In this document: positions 1-5,509 of the stretch, one piece after another | How the letters are laid out: every line of letters starts with the position of its first letter | How positions within the stretch are numbered: the first letter of the stretch is position 1 | Source of the DNA: an uncultured Lachnospiraceae bacterium | Lineage (GTDB): Bacteria; Bacillota; Clostridia; Lachnospirales; Lachnospiraceae | Assembly (NCBI GenBank): GCA_934330725.1 | Contig: CAKRGM010000060.1 | Location: forward strand, 1 to 5,546 | Reading direction: 5' to 3' | DNA length: 5,546 nucleotides | Notes under the pieces: model-generated | Databases searched by the model: none | Told to the model about the DNA's origin: nothing | The model's input: the letters and a program-made list of their open reading frames with translations, nothing else | Translations under genes and position numbers: made by a program

Positions 1-107
1 AATCCCTGTTGGAATCGAACTCTGACTTATCACTTCTCAACTTCCATAAGTCTCAACCATGATTGAACCTTAGGAGGTCCCTGTTATATCCACTTAACTA
101 TGAGAAC
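1..107 (-). pseudogene. Degenerate or atypical tRNA-Arg(CCT)-like sequence
   Basis: Read on the minus strand from 107, the sequence has a 7-nt 5' acceptor strand GTTCTCA (107-101), TA at tRNA positions 8-9, and a perfect 4-bp D-stem GTTA/TAAC (98-95 with 86-83) with an 8-nt loop containing GTGG. One linker base follows, then an anticodon arm with loop CTCCTAA (76-70), so the anticodon is CCT (74-72). The anticodon stem has one A/G mismatch and two G.T pairs. Beyond this the cloverleaf fails. A T-arm-like hairpin CATGG/TTATG (61-57 with 49-45) has a loop lacking the TTC core, and 5 extra bases separate it from a near-complement of the acceptor (39-33). A second T-loop-like TTCGATT (19-13) followed by CCAAC (12-8) lies further on. 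D-arm and anticodon resemble Firmicute tRNA-Arg(CCT). I infer a decayed or interrupted tRNA. The 3' end may lie outside the window. Confidence 0.35.
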
Positions 108-127
108 AAATATTCAATATGCTGTTT

Positions 128-155
128 ATTATAATTATTAATAATACAACGGCAA
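128..155 (-). promoter_or_regulatory. Possible sigma-A promoter for the tRNA-like element
   Basis: On the minus strand a -35-like TTGCCG (155-150) is separated by 16 nt from a perfect TATAAT (133-128). Transcription would start near 121, about 14 nt before the 5' end of the tRNA-like sequence, a spacing typical of tRNA genes. The spacer includes the 12-bp palindrome ATTATTAATAAT (134-145). The region is so AT-rich that a chance -10 match is likely, and the -35 matches only in its TTG. Confidence 0.3.
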
Positions 156-193
156 AAATTATATTAACACATTTGCGGAACATGGTCAAATGT
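154..193 (-). terminator. Weak hairpin terminator after the DUF3881-like gene
   Basis: Six nucleotides after the minus-strand stop codon is a perfect 7-bp inverted repeat ACATTTG/CAAATGT (193-187 with 175-169) with an 11-nt loop. A run of five T on the minus strand (158-154) follows about 10 nt later. The stem is AT-rich and the T-run is not adjacent, so this would be an inefficient terminator at best. Confidence 0.35.
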
Positions 194-198
194 TATTG

Positions 199-1143
199 TT
201 AATTTTCATTTGTTGTCTTTCCGTCTGTAAACTTCACATTACCCTGAAGCCATACCTGTCCCTTAAAACGTCTTCCGACCTTCGGTTCACCTATAAGATC
301 CTCACTGCTTATTGCCATTGTGAATATCATATCATTACAGTCCATGTCCATAATATAAATTTTTTCACCTGTATACATGTTTTCTTCTTCTTTAAGAGAT
401 TTAATCTCACCTACAACAGAGTATTGGTCGCATTCTACCCCACATGGCATAAATGTTGAATCTACTATTGTAAATATATCTTCATTTATTACCCTGTGTG
501 AAAGCTTGGTATACGTATCAATATCTTCAATGGTGAGACTCTCAATTGCATCCTCGTCACCATTTTTTGCTGCTGCAATAAGTCTTTTTCTATTATCCTC
601 TGCTTCCTTTGTTTTGCGGTTCTTTTCTTTCTTTACAATTGGAAGCAATACAATTCCCCCAACTGATAATGCAGTGAGCACAACCTTTTTATTCTTTATC
701 GGCATTCTTGAGATTGCACATCTTTTCTCAGGATTAAACATTTCCTTTTTAAACCCTTTAAGATTTGATATATACTCCATATAATCCATTACATTCTGTA
801 AATAAAATATAAGCGTAACCCCTGTTTTCGCATCATCGCATACCGCTGCATAAGATTCTTTATCCAAATGCCTCTCAATTGTAAGTTCGCTATTATATGT
901 TGCTGTATTTCCTACAACAAAAGGGAAATAATACTCATATACAAATTTATCCTCTTCGTATCTTCCATATATATACAAACCTGTTGACTGGCTTACTCTC
1001 AGTATTATAATTCCTCTGTCAAATAATTTATGACGAAGAACAAGTCCCTCTTCAAGACAGCCTTGAATCCCCGCCATAACCAGTTTCTTTTCATTTTTTG
1101 AATCTATTTCACTAAATCCAAGTGAACGTAAGAATATATTCAT
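199..1143 (-). CDS. DUF3881-like protein of unknown function
   Basis: The protein has 314 residues from the start chosen here. An in-frame ATG 12 nt upstream (1155) has no ribosome binding site, whereas the ATG at 1143 is preceded by GAGG with 6 nt spacing and gives MNIFLRSLGFSEI, which fits how I recall this family beginning. I assign DUF3881 from memory of this start and of the C-terminal pattern MPCGVECDQYSVVGEI ... GEPKVGRRFKGQVWLQG (about 232-302). Residues about 1-140 form a mixed alpha/beta region. Residues about 153-169 are a short hydrophobic stretch (VVLTALSVGGIVLLPIV) flanked by lysines, either a single membrane segment or a buried helix. A charged linker and a helix AAKNGDEDAIESL follow, then a beta-rich C-terminal domain. 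No catalytic motif is visible. It lies 152 nt downstream of the HD-GYP gene on the same strand and may be partly co-transcribed. Its role is unknown. Confidence 0.72.
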   Translation of the reverse strand: MNIFLRSLGFSEIDSKNEKKLVMAGIQGCLEEGLVLRHKLFDRGIIILRVSQSTGLYIYGRYEEDKFVYEYYFPFVVGNTATYNSELTIERHLDKESYAAVCDDAKTGVTLIFYLQNVMDYMEYISNLKGFKKEMFNPEKRCAISRMPIKNKKVVLTALSVGGIVLLPIVKKEKNRKTKEAEDNRKRLIAAAKNGDEDAIESLTIEDIDTYTKLSHRVINEDIFTIVDSTFMPCGVECDQYSVVGEIKSLKEEENMYTGEKIYIMDMDCNDMIFTMAISSEDLIGEPKVGRRFKGQVWLQGNVKFTDGKTTNEN

Positions 1144-1194
1144 ATTAATCCTCATTCTTGCATCTTATCGGATGCCGCTAAAATCTATAACGTA

Positions 1195-1240
1195 ATTAGA
1201 CAACATCTAATCAGCCGGTTAGCCTGGTAAATAAATACCA
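1195..1240. repeat. Two short inverted repeats in the intergenic gap
   Basis: ATTAGA (1195-1200) and TCTAAT (1206-1211) form a perfect 6-bp stem with a 5-nt loop. TGGTA (1225-1229) and TACCA (1236-1240) form a perfect 5-bp stem with a 6-nt loop. A third, GCATC/GATGC (1160-1164 with 1171-1175), lies just before the DUF3881-like start. None has an adjacent T-run. They could be transcript structures or protein sites, or chance repeats. Confidence 0.3.
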
Positions 1241-1253
1241 ACCAACTTAATAG

Positions 1254-1283
1254 ATAAATAATACTGCTGAGCATACTATTTAT
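1254..1283 (-). terminator. AT-rich hairpin at the 3' end of the HD-GYP transcript
   Basis: The arms 1283-1273 and 1264-1254 form an 11-bp stem (ATAAATA pairs with TATTTAT at the base, then G.T, T-A, A-T and T-G), with an 8-nt loop. It begins 13 nt after the HD-GYP stop codon. It lacks a GC core and an adjacent T-run, so it may stabilise or process the RNA rather than terminate transcription. Confidence 0.3.
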
Positions 1284-1295
1284 TAATCATAAAAT

Positions 1296-2408
1296 TTATA
1301 ATGTATCAACTATAAATACGGTAAGATTCTTCATAAGATCCTTTTCACATTCCTGCTCGTATTCTGTTCCATCAGCTTTTTTAAGCATACGGATAACCGG
1401 TCTGTCTGTGCTTCCTCTGTTCTGCCTTACAACAACACCTATTTCGCCTTCATTTGTAACCACATTAATACCAACCGGAAATACTGCAACAAGCTCAAGA
1501 AACTTACTTGCAATCGTGGCATCATATATCACACCTGCATTGACCTTTATGTATTCAATTGCCTCATGCATTTTCATTTTTTTATTTCCAATGCCACTGA
1601 TAAATCCATCAAAATCATCACATAGTGATACAAGTCTTACCTCGGCATGTAACTTTGTATTCTTCTGATGAAATGGAAAACCTGAACCATCAATTTTTTC
1701 ATGATGAAGAAGCACTATCTGTTTTGACACATCAGATATCCAGTCCTCATCCTGTATTGAACTATATCCATATATTGGATGTTTTTTATATTCACGTACA
1801 TCTTTCTCATCCATTTTAGAAAAATCTATATCAATATATGGTGCCTGAATATACTTAAGTCCGATATCATGCAGTATTGCACCCATTGCTACATTTCTGA
1901 CCTGCCTTTTACTCATCTTAAGACGAAGTGCCATAATAGTTGAAAGTGTACATACATTTATGCAGTGTGTATACATATCTGTACTTATATTACGTATTTC
2001 TGTTACGTTAGTAATAACCTCCGGCTGTGATATTACAGAATCAATAATATTATCAGCTGCTTCACCTATAATCTTCAGGTCATTATTATGCTTATAAATA
2101 TGACGTTCAAGAACATGCTTTACTATTTCCTGTGTTCTTTCTGCTGTCTCCTCTAAATTATAAACAATATGTGTTCCTTTATATACACCATTATTCTGTG
2201 ATTTAAGGTTTTCCCGGAGTATCTCCTCGTAACCATCATCAGTTTTTTCCATAATATATACGCCAGATATATCCAGTTGCTTTAATTTATCTATGTATTC
2301 CTTTGTCAGCATAACACCAGAATGAATAAGAACAGCCTCAGTTGCTGATAATACCGGTTCAGCAAGTATTTCGTTTCCTTTTAAATCATCTACATAAACT
2401 GGTTTCAT
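1296..2408 (-). CDS. HD-GYP domain protein, c-di-GMP phosphodiesterase homologue
   Basis: The protein has 370 residues. Start ATG at 2408 follows GGAGAG. The family hydrolyses cyclic di-GMP, via pGpG or to GMP, in the cytoplasm. An N-terminal region (about 1-60: PVYVDDLKGNEILAEPV ... LTKEYIDKL) is of the kind common before clostridial HD-GYP domains, followed by a helical linker. The HD-GYP domain (about 125-310) keeps the expected metal ligands: H148, H180-D181 in HDIG, H210, H235-H236 and D264, with family-like spacing. Three motif positions differ from consensus: HDIGK reads HDIGL (L184), GYP reads GFP (243-245), and the final motif reads DDFDG instead of DxxDA. The C-terminal tail (FPVGINVV ... 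GEIGVVVRQN, 310-330) is typical of this group. There is no receiver, PAS or membrane segment, so the input signal is unknown. Activity is likely, but not certain given the lost lysine. Isoleucine ATA codons are frequent, unlike in adhE. Confidence 0.9.
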   Translation of the reverse strand: MKPVYVDDLKGNEILAEPVLSATEAVLIHSGVMLTKEYIDKLKQLDISGVYIMEKTDDGYEEILRENLKSQNNGVYKGTHIVYNLEETAERTQEIVKHVLERHIYKHNNDLKIIGEAADNIIDSVISQPEVITNVTEIRNISTDMYTHCINVCTLSTIMALRLKMSKRQVRNVAMGAILHDIGLKYIQAPYIDIDFSKMDEKDVREYKKHPIYGYSSIQDEDWISDVSKQIVLLHHEKIDGSGFPFHQKNTKLHAEVRLVSLCDDFDGFISGIGNKKMKMHEAIEYIKVNAGVIYDATIASKFLELVAVFPVGINVVTNEGEIGVVVRQNRGSTDRPVIRMLKKADGTEYEQECEKDLMKNLTVFIVDTL

Positions 2409-2429
2409 ATTCTCTCCATTTCATACCTT

Positions 2430-2435
2430 ATTATA
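2430..2435 (-). promoter_or_regulatory. Possible -10 box of the HD-GYP gene
   Basis: TATAAT on the minus strand (2435-2430) lies 21 nt upstream of the HD-GYP ATG, leaving a short leader with GGAGAG (2418-2413). No good -35 hexamer is found 16-18 nt further upstream, so the promoter may be weak, activator-dependent or misassigned. Confidence 0.35.
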
Positions 2436-2670
2436 GTACACTCACAAATCAGGATTTACTGACAGCATCAAATCAATACAATAAACAGATTATAACCTGA
2501 AAAATAATGCAAAAAGATACTGCGTATTCGAATCAAAAACATATAACATAATAACCTGATTTTTCTATATATAAGTACATAATAATAATCACAATATTTC
2601 AATAAAAATACAATAACACAGTTTTTTAAATTTTACAAGAAATATAAAGTAATATAAATGTAATTGTATA

Positions 2671-2684
2671 TTAACATATGTTAA
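2671..2684. repeat. Perfect 14-bp palindrome upstream of the adhE promoter
   Basis: TTAACATATGTTAA reads the same on both strands. It sits 36 nt upstream of the adhE -35 hexamer, a position suited to a dimeric regulator. In this AT-rich region a chance palindrome cannot be excluded, and it does not match the Rex arrangement because its half-sites face outward. Confidence 0.35.
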
Positions 2685-2720
2685 GTAAAATATAACTTTA
2701 TGAAATATTTATAATCTTTA

Positions 2721-2749
2721 TTGACAATATCGGTTATGTGTAATATAAT
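2721..2749 (+). promoter_or_regulatory. Consensus sigma-A promoter of adhE
   Basis: TTGACA (2721-2726) and TATAAT (2744-2749) are both perfect consensus hexamers with the optimal 17-nt spacer. Transcription should start near 2756, giving a leader of about 45 nt that carries the ribosome binding site GGAGG. A promoter this strong fits an abundant fermentation enzyme and would need a repressor for control. Confidence 0.9.
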
Positions 2750-2754
2750 CGACA

Positions 2755-2772
2755 TTGTTAATAAATTATCAA
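2755..2772 (+). promoter_or_regulatory. Putative Rex (NADH/NAD+ sensor) operator
   Basis: TTGTTAATAAATTATCAA matches the clostridial Rex consensus TTGTTAANNNNTTAACAA at 13 of 14 specified positions, the exception being T instead of A in the right half-site (2769). It begins 6 nt after the -10 box and covers the expected transcription start, so bound Rex would block RNA polymerase. Rex is known to repress adhE-type genes in Clostridia and to release DNA when NADH rises. The rex gene is not in this window, so the assignment rests on sequence and context. Confidence 0.75.
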
Positions 2773-2800
2773 TTATAATTTCTATTATGGAGGTATTGAA

Positions 2801-5443
2801 ATGGCTGAAAATAAGGCTGAAAAGACTTTTCTTGTAGATTCAGTTGAGTCTTTCGAAAAAAAGCTTCAGGAAGTAAAAGAAGCTCAGAAAATTTTTTCAA
2901 CATACACTCAGGAGCAGGTAGATAAGATCTTCTTTGCCGCTGCTATGGCTGCAAACAAAGCTCGTATCCCTCTTGCTAAGCAGGCAGTTGCTGAAACTGG
3001 CATGGGTATTGTTGAAGATAAGGTTATCAAAAACCATTTTGCATCAGAGTACATTTATAACAAGTATAAGGACACAAAGACTTGTGGTGTTGTTGAAGAG
3101 GACAAGTCTTACGGTGTAAAGAGAGTTGCTGAACCTATCGGTGTTGTTGCAGCAGTTATTCCTACAACAAACCCAACTTCAACTGCAATCTTTAAGACTC
3201 TTATCAGTCTTAAGACTCGTAATGGTATTATCATCAGCCCACATCCACGTGCTAAAGCATCTACAATAGCTGCCGCTAAGGTTGTTCTTGATGCTGCTGT
3301 TGCTGCTGGTGCTCCAGCTGGTATCATCGGATGGATTGATGTACCTTCAATTGAACTTACAAATCTTCTTATGAAAGAAGCTGATATCATTCTTGCTACA
3401 GGTGGTCCTGGAATGGTTACAGCTGCTTATTCATCAGGTAAGCCTGCACTTGGTGTTGGTCCTGGTAATACTCCAGCTATCATTGATGAATCAGCTGATA
3501 TTACACTTGCTGTTAACTCAATCATTCATTCAAAGACATTTGATAATGGTATGATTTGTGCTTCAGAACAGTCAGTTATCATTGATCAGTCAGTTTATAA
3601 GGCTGCTAAAGATGAATTCGTTGCAAGAGGATGCCATATCCTTTCAAAGAACGAAATTGACAAAGTTCGTAAAAAAATCCTTAGAGAGAACGGAACAGTT
3701 AGTCCTGAAATCGTTGGACAGAGCGCTTACACAATCGCTAAGATTTGTGGAGTTGATGTTCCTGAAACAACAAAGATTCTTATCGGTGAAGTTACATCTG
3801 TTGAAAAATCAGAGCCATTCGCTCATGAAAAACTTTCACCAGTTCTTGCTATGTACAAGGCTAAAGACTTTGAAGATGCAGTAGCTAAGGCTGAGAAGTT
3901 AATTGCTGACGGTGGTTATGGTCATACATCTTCACTTTACATCAATGTTGGTACAGGTAAGGATAAGATTGACGAATTCCAGGAAAAGATGAAGACTTGC
4001 CGTGTACTTATCAACACACCTTCATCACAGGGTGGTATCGGTGATATCTACAACTTCAAGATGGCACCATCACTTACACTTGGTTGTGGTTCTTGGGGTG
4101 GAAACTCTGTTTCTGAAAACGTTGGTGTTAAGCACTTACTCAATCTTAAGACTGTAGCTGAAAGGAGAGAAAATATGCTGTGGTTTAGAGCTCCTGAAAA
4201 GGTTTACTTTAAGAAAGGTTGTCTCCCTGTAGCTCTTGATGAACTTAAGAATGTTATGGGTAAAAAGAAAGCATTTATCGTTACTGACCAGTTCTTATAT
4301 AAGAACGGATATACAAAGGTAGTTACTGATAAACTTGATGAACTTGGAATCCAGTATTCAGTATTCTACAATGTAGCACCAGACCCAACACTTGCTTGTG
4401 CTATTGAAGGTACAAAGGCAATGAGATTATTCGAGCCAGATACAATCATCGCTATCGGTGGTGGTTCAGCTATGGATGCTGGTAAGATTATGTGGGTAAT
4501 GTATGAACATCCAGAAGTTGACTTCATGGATATGGCTATGCGTTACATGGATATCAGAAAGCGTATTTATACATTCCCTAAGATGGGTGAAAAAGCTTAC
4601 TTTATTGCTATACCTACTTCATCAGGTACAGGTTCAGAAGTTACACCATTCGCAGTTATCACAGATCAGGAAACAGGTATCAAATATCCATTAGCTGATT
4701 ACGAACTTCTTCCTAAGATGGCTATCGTTGATGCAGATATGATGATGGATCAGCCTAAGGGACTTACATCAGCTTCAGGTATTGATGCTCTTACACATGC
4801 TCTTGAAGCATATGCATCAGTTATGGCTACAGAATATACAGATGGTTTAGCTCTTCAGGCTATGAAGAATATCTTTGAATATCTTCCAGCTGCATATGAT
4901 GATGGTCCTCACAATCCTAAGGCTCGTGAAAAGATGGCTACAGCTTCTACAATGGCTGGTATGGCATTTGCTAATGCATTCCTTGGTTTATCACATTCAC
5001 TTGCTCATAAGCTTGGTGCATTCCATCACATTCCACATGGTATTGCAAACGCACTTGTTATCACAGATGTTATGAGATACAATGCTGCTGAAGTACCTGC
5101 TAAGATGGGAACATTCCCTCAGTATGAATATCCTCATTGTAAAGCACGTTATGTAGAGTGTGCTACATTCCTTGGAATTCCTGGAAAGACTGATGATGAG
5201 AAATTTGAAAACTTCATTCAGGCTATTGAAGACCTTAAGGCAAGAGTTGGTATTAAGAAGACAATCAAAGACTATGGCGTTGATGAGAAGTACTTCCTTG
5301 ATACACTTGATGATATGGTTGAAAATGCATTCGATGATCAGTGTACAGGTGCTAACCCAAGATATCCATTAATGAGCGAAATGAAGGCTATGTACTTAAA
5401 AGCTTATTATGGAAAGCCAGTTGATCCTAAGGATGTTAAATAA
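2801..5443 (+). CDS. adhE: Bifunctional acetaldehyde-CoA/alcohol dehydrogenase AdhE
   Basis: The cytoplasmic enzyme reduces acetyl-CoA to acetaldehyde and then ethanol, using two NADH. The protein has 880 residues, close to E. coli AdhE (891), and is intact. The N-terminal aldehyde dehydrogenase half (about 1-440) has PTTNPTSTAIFK (121-132), GPGNTPA (220-226) and the catalytic cysteine C253 in NGMICASEQS. A linker (about 440-460, NVGVKHLLNLKTVAERRENML) leads to the iron-dependent alcohol dehydrogenase half. That half has the NADH-binding GGGSAMDAGK (553-562) and Fe ligands D662 and H666 (GIDALTHALEAY), H732 and H746 (FHHIPHG). These match E. coli D653, H657, H723 and H737 with a constant offset of 9. 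Family members assemble into spirosome filaments. The ATG follows GGAGG by 7 nt. A consensus promoter and a Rex-like operator lie upstream. Codon use is strongly biased (CTT, GGT, GCT, CGT/AGA), which suggests high expression. An internal ribosome-binding-like site sits at the domain boundary. Confidence 0.98.
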   Translation: MAENKAEKTFLVDSVESFEKKLQEVKEAQKIFSTYTQEQVDKIFFAAAMAANKARIPLAKQAVAETGMGIVEDKVIKNHFASEYIYNKYKDTKTCGVVEEDKSYGVKRVAEPIGVVAAVIPTTNPTSTAIFKTLISLKTRNGIIISPHPRAKASTIAAAKVVLDAAVAAGAPAGIIGWIDVPSIELTNLLMKEADIILATGGPGMVTAAYSSGKPALGVGPGNTPAIIDESADITLAVNSIIHSKTFDNGMICASEQSVIIDQSVYKAAKDEFVARGCHILSKNEIDKVRKKILRENGTVSPEIVGQSAYTIAKICGVDVPETTKILIGEVTSVEKSEPFAHEKLSPVLAMYKAKDFEDAVAKAEKLIADGGYGHTSSLYINVGTGKDKIDEFQEKMKTCRVLINTPSSQGGIGDIYNFKMAPSLTLGCGSWGGNSVSENVGVKHLLNLKTVAERRENMLWFRAPEKVYFKKGCLPVALDELKNVMGKKKAFIVTDQFLYKNGYTKVVTDKLDELGIQYSVFYNVAPDPTLACAIEGTKAMRLFEPDTIIAIGGGSAMDAGKIMWVMYEHPEVDFMDMAMRYMDIRKRIYTFPKMGEKAYFIAIPTSSGTGSEVTPFAVITDQETGIKYPLADYELLPKMAIVDADMMMDQPKGLTSASGIDALTHALEAYASVMATEYTDGLALQAMKNIFEYLPAAYDDGPHNPKAREKMATASTMAGMAFANAFLGLSHSLAHKLGAFHHIPHGIANALVITDVMRYNAAEVPAKMGTFPQYEYPHCKARYVECATFLGIPGKTDDEKFENFIQAIEDLKARVGIKKTIKDYGVDEKYFLDTLDDMVENAFDDQCTGANPRYPLMSEMKAMYLKAYYGKPVDPKDVK
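4162..4177 (+). promoter_or_regulatory. Internal Shine-Dalgarno and ATG inside adhE
   Basis: AAGGAG (4162-4167) lies 7 nt before an in-frame ATG (4175-4177, Met459). Translation from here would give a 422-residue protein holding the complete iron-dependent alcohol dehydrogenase half. The AGG codon that creates the Shine-Dalgarno is the only AGG among the 20 arginine codons of the gene. Whether ribosomes start here is unknown, since the residues themselves (ENMLW) are conserved in AdhE. Confidence 0.4.
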
Positions 5444-5476
5444 TTAGTCCATAATAGAATCTAAATATAGAAAAAA

Positions 5477-5501
5477 GGGGCTGTGAAAAAAGAATAGTCC
5501 C
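5477..5501 (+). other. Hairpin in the adhE 3' untranslated region
   Basis: GGGGCT (5477-5482) and AGTCCC (5496-5501) form a 6-bp stem with one G.T pair and a 13-nt A-rich loop, preceded by six A. No T-run follows, so it is not a terminator by itself. It sits 33 nt after the adhE stop. Confidence 0.4.
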
Positions 5502-5509
5502 GAAAAAAA

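Larger units (their letters stand above)
2409..2800. other. Divergent intergenic region, HD-GYP gene and adhE
   Basis: This is 392 nt of very AT-rich DNA without a supportable gene. It separates the minus-strand HD-GYP start from the plus-strand adhE start. Its adhE-proximal end holds a consensus promoter, a Rex-like operator and the ribosome binding site GGAGG (2789-2793, 7 nt before the ATG). The perfect palindrome TTAACATATGTTAA (2671-2684) lies about 37 nt upstream of the -35 box. The HD-GYP-proximal end has a -10-like TATAAT. I see no c-di-GMP (GEMM) riboswitch core, T-box or other riboswitch, and no clear catabolite-repression (cre) site. Most of 2460-2660 is featureless. Confidence 0.7.

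Noticed and set aside
190..459. 89-codon plus-strand open frame near the window start
   Set aside because: It overlaps the C-terminal coding region of the minus-strand gene, lacks a Shine-Dalgarno and resembles no known protein.
377..784. 135-codon plus-strand open frame opposite the DUF3881-like gene
   Set aside because: Its serine- and phenylalanine-rich translation is typical of a complement-strand shadow, and the minus-strand reading has the ribosome binding site and family-like motifs.
1144..1155. Four-codon upstream extension (MRIN) of the DUF3881-like gene
   Set aside because: The upstream ATG has no convincing ribosome binding site, while the ATG at 1143 has GAGG at 6 nt and gives the more plausible N-terminus.
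2409..2800. c-di-GMP riboswitch or other riboswitch before adhE or the HD-GYP gene
   Set aside because: No GEMM-type conserved core or other recognisable aptamer is present, and both predicted leaders are too short to hold one.
3109..3390. 93-codon open frame antisense to adhE
   Set aside because: It is opposite the strongly conserved aldehyde dehydrogenase coding sequence, has no ribosome binding site and its translation looks like a low-complexity shadow.
5471..5501. Possible insertion-sequence end (A-run followed by GGGGCTGTG)
   Set aside because: The sequence loosely recalls transposon termini, but no transposase, second end or target duplication is visible, and a 3' untranslated hairpin explains it.
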